Assembly (NCBI RefSeq): GCF_000516515.1
Contig: NZ_KI911784.1
Coordinates: forward strand, 682,001 to 746,000
Origin: Chloroflexus sp. Y-396-1
Lineage (GTDB): Bacteria > Chloroflexota > Chloroflexia > Chloroflexales > Chloroflexaceae
Direction of reading: 5' to 3'
Length of the DNA: 64,000 nucleotides
The notes under the pieces are model-generated. The model was not told where the DNA came from, ran no database searches, and saw only the letters and a list, made by a program, of their open reading frames with translations. Below, piece after piece: positions 44,743 to 54,099 of the stretch (within the stretch, counting starts at the first letter, position 1; each line of letters opens with the position of its first letter). Made by a program: the position numbers and the translations under genes.

Positions 44743-45525
44743 ATGGATAAAGAACAGTTTTTGGCCGTCCTGCAAACTGAGGTCGCGACATTCAATTCGG
44801 CAGTCTCTACATCGAACGGCGATTGGATTATTAAGGGATTCATTGACATATATAAAAACATCTACACTATTTCGGTGGATACAAAAGTTATCTCAAAAAT
44901 TATGAAACTTTTGTTGTTTCCCGAACTTGCCCGATTTGCTGAAAAGTACGGCTTGAAAATGATATTATCAGAACAACAGAACTTTTATCCAGACATAAGC
45001 TTTGTTGACGATGAAGATCATCGTTTTGCACTCGACTTGAAGAGTACCTATAGAATTGATAGTGATCGCGTGAATGGTATGACACTTGGTACCTTTACCG
45101 GGTATTTCCGAGAAAGGAACAGTACAAAAAACATCACCTTTCCTTACGGTTCTTACAGTGGCCATTTTGTTCTTGGGGCCATTTATTCAAAGACAGATGG
45201 CTTGATTGACGAACGCAGAAGATATAATTTTGATGAACTTGAACGTATCACATCTGTCATCAGAGACTTTCAGTTTTTCGCTCAGGAGAAGTATCGCATT
45301 GCGTCTGACCGCCCTGGTAGTGGAAACACCAAGAATATTGGCTCAGTTACAGAGATTGATAAACTTATAAGCGGCTCTGGCCCGTTTGCGTCACTAGGGG
45401 AACATGTTTTCGATGATTACTGGATGTATTATTTAACCAAAGATATGGCTAGAGCGGTGGAACTCAAGCGGCCTCCTTACACTAACCTCCGCGGTTATCT
45501 AAAATACAAAGGATTAGCCAAGTGA
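44743..45525 (+). CDS. EcoRV-like type II restriction endonuclease (predicted GATATC)
   Basis: 260 residues, close to EcoRV (245). Alignment by eye to EcoRV, as I remember it, is extensive: YTISVDTKVISKIMKLLLFP, QQNFYPDISFVDDEDHRFAL, DLKSTYR, TLGTFTGYFRERNSTKNITF, and IASDRPGSGNTKNIGS. The catalytic triad Asp84, Asp98, Lys100 (PD...D-x-K) matches EcoRV Asp74, Asp90, Lys92, and GSGNTKNIGS matches the DNA-recognition R-loop GSGNTTNIGS. Blunt cleavage at GATATC is therefore predicted. The gene is AT-rich compared with its neighbours, has a weak ribosome-binding site, and its stop overlaps the methyltransferase start. Confidence 0.9.
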   Translation: MDKEQFLAVLQTEVATFNSAVSTSNGDWIIKGFIDIYKNIYTISVDTKVISKIMKLLLFPELARFAEKYGLKMILSEQQNFYPDISFVDDEDHRFALDLKSTYRIDSDRVNGMTLGTFTGYFRERNSTKNITFPYGSYSGHFVLGAIYSKTDGLIDERRRYNFDELERITSVIRDFQFFAQEKYRIASDRPGSGNTKNIGSVTEIDKLISGSGPFASLGEHVFDDYWMYYLTKDMARAVELKRPPYTNLRGYLKYKGLAK

Positions 45526-46463
45526 TTGTGCAAGGATTGCCACGGGCAACAAAATATGTGATTGTCCCCCCGATAAAATGTCAGGGGATTAAGACTAGGC
45601 TTGTTCAATTTATTTTGAGTAATCTTTCTTGGCATGGAAAAGGCCGATGGATCGAGCCGTTTTTGGGATCAGGTGTAGTTTTGTTTAATGTCCAGCCAGA
45701 ACGTGCTTTAGTAAATGATATTAATCCTCATATCATCAGACTGTACCAGATGATTTACGATGGGAGCTTATCTTCGGAAGAAGTAAGGGCATACCTGACG
45801 GCAGAAGGTAAAAAACTGTTATTAGAGGGCGAGGATTATTATTATCTGGTCAGGGAGCGTTTCAACAAAACTGGCAACCCTTTGGATTTTATTTTTCTCA
45901 ATAGATCATGTTTCAATGGAGTTATGCGCTTTAACAGCAAAGGTGAATTCAATGTCCCATTTTGCCGTAAGTCAGATCGTTTTCGTCAGGCATACGTAAC
46001 CAAGATAGTCAATCAAATTTCCAAAATACAGAAAATCATGCGGGGTAAGGATTGGGAATTCCGCATTGGAGATTGGCGAGAATGTCTCGAGAATGTAACA
46101 GCAGATGATTTTGTTTATCTTGACCCGCCATATATAGGCAGACATACAGATTACTATCAGCAATGGACAGAAAATGATGCGGCAGAATTAGCCAAGATTG
46201 CTCAAAAATTACCTTGTGGTTTTGCATTATCTATGTGGAAAGAAAACAAATATCGCCTGAATGAACATCTTGGTCGTTACTGGGATGGATTGGTGGAACG
46301 AACGTTTACACATTTTTATCACGTAGGCTCAACGGAAAATCTTAGAAACGCAATGGAAGAAGCATTGTTGATAAAACCCGGTTACGAAACACTACCTGTC
46401 GAAACCACAATATCAGCTAAACCAATCCAACTGGTACTTACCTTGCACGAACAGGCAGACTAA
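45522..46463 (+). CDS. D12-class N6-adenine DNA methyltransferase, partner of the EcoRV-like enzyme
   Basis: 313 residues, starting GTG 45522 (overlap with the endonuclease stop) or GTG 45528. Alpha-class Dam/MboIIA-type order: motif X region (PPIKCQGIKTRLVQFIL), SAM-binding motif I WIEPFLGSGVVLFN near residue 46, catalytic motif IV DFVYLDPPYIGRHTDYY near 200. FLNRSCFNGVMRFNSKGEFN is the usual Dam-family target-recognition neighbour. M.EcoRV belongs to the same class and methylates the first A of GATATC. AT-rich, like its partner; no controller gene is visible. Both active-site motifs are intact. Confidence 0.92.
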   Translation: MIVQGLPRATKYVIVPPIKCQGIKTRLVQFILSNLSWHGKGRWIEPFLGSGVVLFNVQPERALVNDINPHIIRLYQMIYDGSLSSEEVRAYLTAEGKKLLLEGEDYYYLVRERFNKTGNPLDFIFLNRSCFNGVMRFNSKGEFNVPFCRKSDRFRQAYVTKIVNQISKIQKIMRGKDWEFRIGDWRECLENVTADDFVYLDPPYIGRHTDYYQQWTENDAAELAKIAQKLPCGFALSMWKENKYRLNEHLGRYWDGLVERTFTHFYHVGSTENLRNAMEEALLIKPGYETLPVETTISAKPIQLVLTLHEQAD

Positions 46464-46569
46464 CACGTACCTGCCTTGACGCCGCTCGGCTGCATTGTTG
46501 AAGCGCAAGCCGTTAGGACGTTCTCACGCGCCGGGAATACTTACCTTTCGCGTCATGTTTGAGTAGAAC

Positions 46570-48747
46570 TCACCCCCGCCCAAGCCGCACGCTCAACCCG
46601 GTGTAGCGTCGTTCAACTTCTGTCGTGGCAACCGCTGTCGCAACCGCTCGCCGATCCCCGACAATCACGACTAATTGACGAGCACGGGTGACTGCCGTGT
46701 AGAGCAGATTGCGCTGCAATAATGGCTGATGGGCAAGCAGGAGCGGAATAACCACGACCGGGTATTCGCTTCCTTGACTTTTGTGAACACTGAGCGCATA
46801 CGCAAGGGCGAGGTCATCAAGATCGAGGCCACTGTAGCGTATCGTGCGGCCATCCTCGAAGCGCACGACAACGGTCTGTTCTTCGGCCTTGATCGCAATC
46901 ACTTCACCAACATCGCCATTGTAGACATCACGGTCATAATCGTTGCGTTGCTGGATCACTCGATCACCCACTCGAAAAATGGTCCCGCCGCTGTGATATT
47001 CGGCGACCCCAGGACGAGGCGGATTGAGAGCGGCCTGAAGCGCTGTATTGAGCGCAGCAACCCCGGCCACGCCTTTATGAGTAGGACTGAGAACCTGAAT
47101 ATCACGGCGCGGATCAAAACCAAAGCGACGAGGAATTCGTTCAACTACGAGTTCAACCGTCAGGGCCGCACAACGTTCCGGTGTGTCAGCAGCAAAAAAG
47201 TAGAAGTCGTCATGCGCCCCCCACTCAGGCAAATGACCTTCATTGATCCGGCGGGCATTGGCAGCAATCCCACTACCGGCAGCTTGACGAAAGATTGCGT
47301 CAAGATGCACCTGCGGCACGACGCCACTCTCGATCAGATCGCCAAGAACGCGACCAGGACCGACACTCGGTAATTGATCGGCGTCACCAACGATAACGAG
47401 GTGTGCACCGACAGGCAGCGCTTTCAGAAGCTGATTCGCCAGCACAATATCAAGCATACTCGCTTCATCGGTCACTAACAGATCGCAGTCGAGCGGGTTA
47501 TCGGCGTTGCGCCGGAATTCGCCATCAGGACCGTATTCAAGCAAGCGATGGATTGTGCGTGCTTCGATGCCGGTCGCCTCACTCAACCGCCGCGCTGCCC
47601 GTCCAGTTGGAGCGGCCAGTAGTGGACGATAGCCACGAGCACGCAAGAGCATAACCAGGGCGCGCAAGCTGGTGGTTTTGCCGGTGCCTGGCCCACCGGT
47701 TAGTAGCATGACCGATGTTGTTAGGGCAGTACGCACCGCATTGCGCTGCTGCGCGCTAAGGTTCATGCCGTAACGCCTGGTCAGATGGGCAAAGACGAGT
47801 TCCCAGCGACTGGACGCATAGTGGTCGGCCATGGATGAACGCTGCTGGAGAAGGCGGCGGACTGCATTCGCTACCCCAATTTCGGCGAAGGCGAGTGGCG
47901 GCAAGTAAATCGGGTACTGATCGGGATCAACAGCAGTGACAACCGAATCGCGCCAGAGCTGATTGGTCGCTACCATCTGCGCACCGACATCGGAGACCGC
48001 AGCCTTTGCAACAGAAAGGAGACTGGACGCCCGTTCAATCAGCTTGACCATCGGTAGATAACAGTGACCATCATTCGAGGCCTGACCTAGAGCATACCGC
48101 AAACCAGCAGCAATCCGGCGTGGATCATCGCGGGCAATACCAAGACCAGCCGCAATGGCATCGGCAGTACGAAAACCTACACCGTCCACTTCATCGGCCA
48201 GCCGATACGGTTCCTGTTGCACCACACGCAAGGCATCATCGCCGTAATGCCGGTAGATACGCACAGCAACCCCTGTTGGCAGACCAAGGTCTTGCAGAAG
48301 CAGCATCACATCTTTAATGCGCTGCTGTGCCCGCCAGGCCTCGGCGATCAACGCTGCCTTTTTGCGACCCAGCCCTGGTACCTCGCAGAGTCGCTCAGGT
48401 TCACGATCTAGTACATCGAGTGTATATTTCCCGAACGTTTCGGTAATGCGCTTTGCAGTAGCCGGCCCAACACCTTTGATCAGGCCACTACCCAGATACC
48501 GACGGATACCGTCAATCGTTGCCGGTAGACGGGTTCGATACCGCTGGACGTTAAACTGGCGACCATGGGTCGGATGATCACGCCATTCCCCTTCCAGAAT
48601 AAGTTGCTCACCAAGCCGGACACCGAGCAGATTCCCGACAATCGTCACTGTATGGCGCTTGCCAGTAGGGCGTAGTTGGGCCACAGTGTAGCCATTGGTT
48701 TCGCTCTGGAACGTAATCCGTTCGAGGGTGCCGTCAAGTTCGTGCAT
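46570..48747 (-). CDS. recD2: RecD2-like ATP-dependent DNA helicase
   Basis: 725 residues. N-terminal region with helix-hairpin-helix repeats (IKGVGPATAKRITETFG, LCEVPGLGRKKAALIAEAW, VDGVGFRTADAIAAGLG) and a start typical of RecD2 (DGTLERITFQSETNGYTVAQ). The superfamily 1B helicase core has Walker A LLTGGPGTGKTTSLRALV, Walker B-like DLLVTDEASMLD, VIVGDADQLPSVGPG, and the C-terminal AYALSVHKSQGSEYPVVVIP and LYTAVTRARQLVVIVG motifs. RecD2 is a 5'-3' helicase that acts without RecBC in repair. The length fits. It is convergent with the methyltransferase gene. Confidence 0.93.
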   Translation of the reverse strand: MHELDGTLERITFQSETNGYTVAQLRPTGKRHTVTIVGNLLGVRLGEQLILEGEWRDHPTHGRQFNVQRYRTRLPATIDGIRRYLGSGLIKGVGPATAKRITETFGKYTLDVLDREPERLCEVPGLGRKKAALIAEAWRAQQRIKDVMLLLQDLGLPTGVAVRIYRHYGDDALRVVQQEPYRLADEVDGVGFRTADAIAAGLGIARDDPRRIAAGLRYALGQASNDGHCYLPMVKLIERASSLLSVAKAAVSDVGAQMVATNQLWRDSVVTAVDPDQYPIYLPPLAFAEIGVANAVRRLLQQRSSMADHYASSRWELVFAHLTRRYGMNLSAQQRNAVRTALTTSVMLLTGGPGTGKTTSLRALVMLLRARGYRPLLAAPTGRAARRLSEATGIEARTIHRLLEYGPDGEFRRNADNPLDCDLLVTDEASMLDIVLANQLLKALPVGAHLVIVGDADQLPSVGPGRVLGDLIESGVVPQVHLDAIFRQAAGSGIAANARRINEGHLPEWGAHDDFYFFAADTPERCAALTVELVVERIPRRFGFDPRRDIQVLSPTHKGVAGVAALNTALQAALNPPRPGVAEYHSGGTIFRVGDRVIQQRNDYDRDVYNGDVGEVIAIKAEEQTVVVRFEDGRTIRYSGLDLDDLALAYALSVHKSQGSEYPVVVIPLLLAHQPLLQRNLLYTAVTRARQLVVIVGDRRAVATAVATTEVERRYTGLSVRLGRG

Positions 48748-49197
48748 ATCACATTACGCCGTTTGGGTTGCTTCATTGGATACCAGTGTTCATTCCGGCA
48801 TGCACAATTATATAGTTACTCTGCGCATCCAGGAGGAACTCCTTGTAATTACGCTTTGAAGGTGATACACACTCTCACAGCGAGGATAGAGGAGTGAGTG
48901 GTAGGGGCTGGCACCCAACCCGCCTGTAGCAGTGTCGGCGCATCGTGCTCTTCCTGTGGTGCGTCCCCGTTCCCGCACTTGTAGGGGTAGGCTCAAAACC
49001 CACCCACAGCAATACCGTGTCCCAAAACAACTACCCGTTCCCACACTGATGGCGTTCTGATGAGACGGGAGCGGGTTCCACCGATACCACCAGACGCGGG
49101 CCAAAGGCCCGCGCTCCCAGGACAACGGAAACTGAAAATGTTGACAACCCCTAGCATAACAACCGTATTAACAAAGCCATCACAACGATGAGTCCAC
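48748..49197. other. Spacer with dispersed-repeat debris, no gene
   Basis: Contains GTAGGGGCTGGCACCCAACC, TAGGGGTAGGCTCAAAACCC and GCGGGCCAAAGGCCCGCGCT palindrome elements of the type seen at 41.9 and 60.8 kb. No coding frame is supported. Confidence 0.55.
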
Positions 49198-49367
49198 TGC
49201 AAAAACTCACCATGGAGCACGCAGAGCGTCCAAGATTTATGAATAAAAGGATAATTTTTGGCTATTGGGTGCATGTAAGAAAAAATTTCACAACCCTATG
49301 TTCAATGAACGATAAAAAGTCTCTGTGATCTCCGTGGTCTCTGTGGTGAGAAGATAACCTTTTTGCA
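49198..49367. repeat. MITE-like dispersed repeat, copy 2
   Basis: Starts TGCAAAAACTCACCATGGAG and ends CTCCGTGGTCTCTGTGGTGA ... TTTTTGCA, so the outer eight bases TGCAAAAA/TTTTTGCA are a perfect terminal inverted repeat. The inner sequence matches copy 1 at 33263-33446, about 15 bases shorter. It lies 36 bp from the dehydrogenase stop. Confidence 0.75.
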
Positions 49368-49403
49368 GTGAAGTCAACGATCTATATCTCTCGGATACCG
49401 CAA

Positions 49404-50381
49404 TTACTCAACAGGAACGATATGCGGCGTCGGTTGGCCATGCAACACCGCTACCAGATTTTCGGCAGCCAGGGTCGCCATTCGCAAGCGGGTGGCAACG
49501 GTCGCACTGCCAATGTGCGGTGTGAGCACAACATTGGACAGCGTCAGCAGCGGATGATCAGGGACAAGCGGTTCACGCTCGAAGACATCGAGACCAGCAG
49601 CCCATGGCCGACCGGCGCGTAAGGCGGCAACCAGTTCATCTTCGCGTACCAGAGGCCCGCGGGCAACATTGACGAACACACTGGTTGGCTTCATACGGGC
49701 AAATTGCGCTGCGCCAAACATCCCTCTTGTCGCTTCGGTCAACGGAGCAGTTACTACCACAACATCGCTCTCGCTCAGCAAATCGTCGAGTGAGCGGTAC
49801 ACAGCACCCAGTTCGGCCTCGAGACGTGGATCAGGGCGGCGATTGTGGTACAACAAGCGCATTGCAAAGCCTTGCCCACGTCGGAGAACGGCCCGACCGA
49901 TCCGGCCCGCTCCGACCACGCCTAACGTTCGCCCGTAAATATCTTGCCCAACCATCTGCATGGGGTGCCACGGTCCCCAACCACCCTGTTCAATGAGCTT
50001 GTGACCTTCAACAACCCGGCGAGCAGCAGCCAGCATGAGCGCCCAAGCCAGATCGGCAGTTGTCTCGGTGAGGACATCTGGCGTATTGGTTAAGGTGATG
50101 CCACGGGCAGCCAGAGCCGCCCGGTCGATGTTGTCGTAGCCTACTGCCATGATGGATACAGCGCGCAAAGAGGGGGCGGCAGCGATTACGTCACGATCAA
50201 TCCGGTCGGTAATCAGGCAGAGCAGCCCCTCTGCCTCAGCGACCCCGCGTAGCAATTCTGCGCGCGGAATCGGGACTTCAATCTGATCCCACAACGTCAC
50301 TGTGCAGTGTTCATGCAAGATAGCTAGCGCCGGATCGGGCAACCGGCGGGTCACGAACACACGTGGCTTCACCGCATTCAT
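49404..50381 (-). CDS. D-2-hydroxyacid dehydrogenase (glyoxylate/hydroxypyruvate reductase-like)
   Basis: 325 residues. NAD-binding Rossmann motif TLGVVGAGRIGRAVLRRG near residue 150; catalytic triad Arg in NVARGPLVREDELV, Glu in GLDVFEREPLVPDHPLL and His in LTPHIGSATVATR. It interconverts 2-hydroxy- and 2-oxoacids such as glycerate/hydroxypyruvate or glycolate/glyoxylate. It follows lutC by six bases and is the last gene of the lut-type operon, suggesting a joint role in handling 2-hydroxyacids. Confidence 0.93.
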   Translation of the reverse strand: MNAVKPRVFVTRRLPDPALAILHEHCTVTLWDQIEVPIPRAELLRGVAEAEGLLCLITDRIDRDVIAAAPSLRAVSIMAVGYDNIDRAALAARGITLTNTPDVLTETTADLAWALMLAAARRVVEGHKLIEQGGWGPWHPMQMVGQDIYGRTLGVVGAGRIGRAVLRRGQGFAMRLLYHNRRPDPRLEAELGAVYRSLDDLLSESDVVVVTAPLTEATRGMFGAAQFARMKPTSVFVNVARGPLVREDELVAALRAGRPWAAGLDVFEREPLVPDHPLLTLSNVVLTPHIGSATVATRLRMATLAAENLVAVLHGQPTPHIVPVE

Positions 50382-50387
50382 ACGCTA

Positions 50388-51086
50388 TCAACCTTCAGCC
50401 ACCAGAATGACGTGAAGCTGGGGCGGCCCGTGGATGCCCAGCGAGAGGGTCATTTCAATATCAGCCGTGCGCGATGGGCCGGTAATGAATGTGAGATTGC
50501 TGGTGGGACCAAAAATCTCTTGACCATAACGTTGGAGCAGTATGGTCAGTGCTTCCCCAAGACCACGCACCAACTGACGTTCAAAGACAATCGCGATGTG
50601 ACACGGCGCCAGGAGAGAAGCAAGCCGCGGACGACCGGGGCCGTGCCGTAGCAGGAGCGTACCACTTTCGGCAATCGCCAGCTCAACCCCTGATAAACAG
50701 ACCGGAATCGGCTCCAGCTCTTGCAAACGCGCCTGCCGCGCTTCACCGCGAATATCAGCGATGGCTTGAGTGACACCATGGGCAGCCAACAGTGCTGCCA
50801 GGCCGGGTAATCCAATCTGGTCAACATCCCACCCAATGACCTGCCTGGCCTGCGTCTCGGTCATCAGTTGCTCGATTATTGCTAGCGCCTCTTCAGCAGT
50901 TGCAACACGGTAGGCTTTTCCTTCAAGCTTCTGTACCTCATTCACAAACTGGTCGGCCAGATCGTCTTGAGGGGGTAACACAAACGGCGGTGGTTCGTGG
51001 GTGACACGCATAGCTTCGGCCAATAACAGTGGCCGATTCGCATGTAAGCTGATTTGAATAGCGGCTAATATCTGATCACGGCTCAT
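50388..51086 (-). CDS. lutC: LUD-domain protein LutC
   Basis: 232 residues from the ATG at 51086, which has GGAG seven bases upstream; the longer frame to 51236 overlaps the GNAT gene. The LUD domain shows GVELAIAESGTLLLRHGPGR and LVRGLGEALTILLQRYGQEI, ending in the typical SRTADIEMTLSLGIHGPPQL. LutC is one of three proteins (LutABC) needed for L-lactate oxidation. Its start overlaps the GNAT stop by four bases. Confidence 0.9.
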   Translation of the reverse strand: MSRDQILAAIQISLHANRPLLLAEAMRVTHEPPPFVLPPQDDLADQFVNEVQKLEGKAYRVATAEEALAIIEQLMTETQARQVIGWDVDQIGLPGLAALLAAHGVTQAIADIRGEARQARLQELEPIPVCLSGVELAIAESGTLLLRHGPGRPRLASLLAPCHIAIVFERQLVRGLGEALTILLQRYGQEIFGPTSNLTFITGPSRTADIEMTLSLGIHGPPQLHVILVAEG

Positions 51087-51556
51087 CCCTGTACTCCAAT
51101 TGGTCGCTCGTAAAATAGAGAAAGTGGATCGTCGGGATAGTTCCCAAACGGCCCTATGCGATAGAATCCAGTCCGTTCGTAACAGCGAAGAGCAGCAGGT
51201 TGCAGAATACCGGTTTCGAGCCGCAACAGTTGGCACTGATGCGCAGCAGCGAAAGCAATCAGATGCTCGATCAAACGCTGGGCCAACCCCATGCCTCGAA
51301 ACGCCGGACGCACGTACATCCGCTTCAATTCACCGTAATCGGGATAGAATTGCACCCCGCCACATCCAACCGCTTCACCATTGACGCGCACAACGAAAAA
51401 GGCAACCTCCTCGCGCATCAACTGCTCAATGCTATAGCCGTGCTGGCTGGTCGGTGGGTAGAGCGGCGCCAGCTCAGCATCTAATTCGGCAATCAGCGCT
51501 TGTGCATCAGCGGTGTCGGGTCGCTCGGCGTGGATTGAAATTTGCATAACGTTCAT
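51083..51556 (-). CDS. GNAT-family N-acetyltransferase inside the lut operon
   Basis: 157 residues. ELKRMYVRPAFRGMGLAQRL contains the acetyl-CoA-binding RxxGxGxA-type loop (here RGMGLA), followed by LRLETGILQPAALRCYERTG and FGNYPDDPLSLFYER. The family is close to the small-molecule GNATs of the YjgM/PA4866 type. It sits between lutB and lutC with a four-base overlap to lutC, an unusual insertion in this operon. Substrate unknown. Confidence 0.85.
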   Translation of the reverse strand: MNVMQISIHAERPDTADAQALIAELDAELAPLYPPTSQHGYSIEQLMREEVAFFVVRVNGEAVGCGGVQFYPDYGELKRMYVRPAFRGMGLAQRLIEHLIAFAAAHQCQLLRLETGILQPAALRCYERTGFYRIGPFGNYPDDPLSLFYERPIGVQG

Positions 51557-51571
51557 ACACTTTAGACGGAA

Positions 51572-52996
51572 TTACGCTCCATTTTGGGATCGTTGCTTTC
51601 GATGCTCTGCCCACAACTCACGAAACGTCTTCGATGGCGGCGCCGGAAAATCACGCTGCTTCGTCCAGAGATGCAACGGCGGCGGTAAACGGCGAAAGCG
51701 ACCCTTGCGAGCCAGTATGCGACTAAACAGCCGCGCTGCCTTACCGCTCGCTCGATAGATCGCCGGATGCGTCATAGTCAGGGTATAACCACGAATCGCA
51801 GCCTTTTCGACCGGATGCGCCTTCCCGGCCCGTACTGCATCAGCCCGATGACGCAGCAGCATATCGGGAATTGCAATCCGTACCGGACAGACTTCCTGAC
51901 AAGCGCCACAGAGCGAGCTTGCCTGCGGTAACAAGTAAGCGTCGGGCAGATCAGGTTGCAGCAAAGGGGTAAGAATGGCGCCGATTGGGCCAGAGTAGAC
52001 ACCACCATAGGCATGACCACCAATTGCCTGATAGACCGGGCAGGCATTGAGGCACGCACCACAGCGGATACAGAGCAGTGACTCGGCGTACTGGCCACCC
52101 AAAATTCGCGAACGACCATTATCGAGCAGCACGAGGTGAAACTCCTCAGGACCATCTTCTTCGCCGGGACGGGCAGAACCACAGATCAGACTGGTATAAA
52201 CGCTCAATTTTTGACCGGTTGCCGAACGAGCCAGCACCTGCAACATCACACCCAAATCGGCGAGACGGGCCACAATCCGCTCAATACCCATAATCGCAAC
52301 GTGGATGCGTGGTACAGTCGTAGAAAGACGGGCGTTGCCCTCATTTTCCACAATCACGATCGCACCGCTGTCGGCCACCCCAAAATTAACTCCGCTGATC
52401 CCCATATCGGCCCGTAAAAAGCGTTGTCGAAGCGCCTGACGAGCTGTGCGAATCATCGGCGGAACCTCAGTCGTTGGCGGCATTCCCAAATGCTGCTCGA
52501 ACAGTGCACTCACCTGCTCGCGGGTTTTGTGGATGGCGGGCGCAATAATGTGTGATGGAGTTTCACCGGCCAGTTGGATAATGTACTCGCCTAGATCGGT
52601 CTCAACGACTTCAAACCCGGCGTGTTCCAGGGCTTCGTTCAGATGAATCTCTTCGGAAGCCATTGATTTCGACTTCACAATACTGCGCACACCACGAGCA
52701 CGAGCGAGTTCGATAATGTAACGACGGGCTTCCTCGCCATCACTGGCCCAACAGACATGACCACCGCGTGCCTCGACATTGGCGGCCAATTGTGGCAATA
52801 GCTCATCAAGATGGGCTAACGCATAAGCACGAATAGCCCGCGCCTGATCGCGTAAGCGATCAGCCTCACACAACGCACTGATGGCACTGACCCGATTACC
52901 GACAAAGCGTGTCGTTGCTCTGTTCAACGCGGTTTGCAACGCAGTATCGTGGAGGGCTTGGTCAACCCGATCATAAAACGCGATAGTTTGCGTCAT
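51572..52996 (-). CDS. lutB: Iron-sulfur lactate utilisation protein LutB
   Basis: 474 residues from ATG 52996. N-terminal LUD domain (VSAISALCEADRLRDQARAI, KSKSMASEEIHLNEALEHAG, FGVADSGAIVIVENEGNARL) and two [4Fe-4S] ferredoxin-type clusters: CIRCGACLNACPVYQ near residue 305 and SLCGACQEVCPVRIAIPD near 355, then a DUF3390-type C-terminal tail. With LutA and LutC it forms the cytoplasmic L-lactate dehydrogenase complex. The longer frame upstream (to 53080) overlaps lutA and is not used. Confidence 0.93.
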   Translation of the reverse strand: MTQTIAFYDRVDQALHDTALQTALNRATTRFVGNRVSAISALCEADRLRDQARAIRAYALAHLDELLPQLAANVEARGGHVCWASDGEEARRYIIELARARGVRSIVKSKSMASEEIHLNEALEHAGFEVVETDLGEYIIQLAGETPSHIIAPAIHKTREQVSALFEQHLGMPPTTEVPPMIRTARQALRQRFLRADMGISGVNFGVADSGAIVIVENEGNARLSTTVPRIHVAIMGIERIVARLADLGVMLQVLARSATGQKLSVYTSLICGSARPGEEDGPEEFHLVLLDNGRSRILGGQYAESLLCIRCGACLNACPVYQAIGGHAYGGVYSGPIGAILTPLLQPDLPDAYLLPQASSLCGACQEVCPVRIAIPDMLLRHRADAVRAGKAHPVEKAAIRGYTLTMTHPAIYRASGKAARLFSRILARKGRFRRLPPPLHLWTKQRDFPAPPSKTFRELWAEHRKQRSQNGA

Positions 52997-53066
52997 AGGA
53001 TGTACTTTTTTCCAGGCACGGCAACGGAAACAGGATCGTTGGCATGATCGCCACCCGGTTATTCCC

Positions 53067-53810
53067 TCACCGTGCATCAACCATATTCGCTAATACTTCA
53101 GCCAGATGCCGGGTGCGGATAGCACTTTGACGACGGCTAAGCCCACCGGCAATCTGCGTCATACAGGAAACATCACCGGTTACCAATAGGTCTGCCTTTG
53201 TCGACTCAATCGCTTCCAATTTACGTTCGAGCATTGCTGTCGAGATGCTGGCCTGCTTGATCGCAAACAGACCGCCAAACCCACAACACTGATCGCAACC
53301 GGGAAGTGGCACTACTTCGGCGCCTGCCACGTGGTTTAGCAACATGCGGGCCTGTTTGCCCAAACCTAGAAAGCGCAGCCCGTGGCAGGCATCGTGATAG
53401 GTGATTCGACCGCTAAAGTGTGCGCCGACATCGGTCACCCCTATAACGTCAACCAGATATTCGCTCCATTCGTAGGTGCGATGGGCCAGTTCGTCGGCAG
53501 CAGCGGCAAACGGCGTATGGGCAAATAGCTCGTGATAAAGATGACGGATCATTGCAGCACACGATCCTGAAGGCAATACAACATCACCTTTCCCACGCAG
53601 TACTTCCAATGTACGACCGGCAATAGTGTAGGCATCATCACGAAAACCGGCGTTAAAGGCCATCTGACCACAACACAACAGGTCATCAGGCACATCAACG
53701 TTCACACCCTGTTGTTCAAGCAGGCAAGCCGCAGCCATCCCAACCGTTGGGTAGAGCTGATCAACAATACAAGTCGCAAAAAAAGTAATGCGACGGCTGC
53801 CAGTAGTCAC
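53067..53810 (-). CDS. lutA: CCG-domain Fe-S oxidoreductase LutA
   Basis: 247 residues from a GTG at 53810 with GAGGAG at suitable spacing; an ATG 51 bases further upstream is possible but lacks a site. Two CCG-type cysteine motifs: DLLCCGQMAFNAGF and GCDQCCGFGGLFAIKQ, with SCAAMIRHLY and TYHDACHGLRFL before the second. It binds an unusual [4Fe-4S] cluster. First gene of the lutA-lutB-GNAT-lutC-dehydrogenase operon. Confidence 0.92.
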   Translation of the reverse strand: MTTGSRRITFFATCIVDQLYPTVGMAAACLLEQQGVNVDVPDDLLCCGQMAFNAGFRDDAYTIAGRTLEVLRGKGDVVLPSGSCAAMIRHLYHELFAHTPFAAAADELAHRTYEWSEYLVDVIGVTDVGAHFSGRITYHDACHGLRFLGLGKQARMLLNHVAGAEVVPLPGCDQCCGFGGLFAIKQASISTAMLERKLEAIESTKADLLVTGDVSCMTQIAGGLSRRQSAIRTRHLAEVLANMVDAR

Positions 53811-54099
53811 GGTCTCGTCTCCTCTGGGGCTGAAAGCGTATTTATTAGCATTATAACTCAAGTTGCTGCGCTCCCCGCAGTGAGCGGAGCAGAACCGATA
53901 TGCCTGTCACTACCCTGCACTCTGTCAGGGTGGGTCTAAAAAACTGCTTCTCCCTGCTCACGCTCCCACTTCTCTCCGTGTGGAAAAGGAGGCCAGGGAG
54001 AAGGCGAGGACCCGACCCGCCCTGTGTGCGATATTTCATCCCTCTTCCCTTCTTACGGAAGCAAGGCCAAAGAGTGGGAAGAACGGCCGCCTTAATGCA

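Noticed and set aside
54005-54099. Possible continuation of the LysM protein beyond 54100
   Set aside because: The stop at 54100 is followed by spacer composition, and the [10 protein letters not shown] tail is a natural end.
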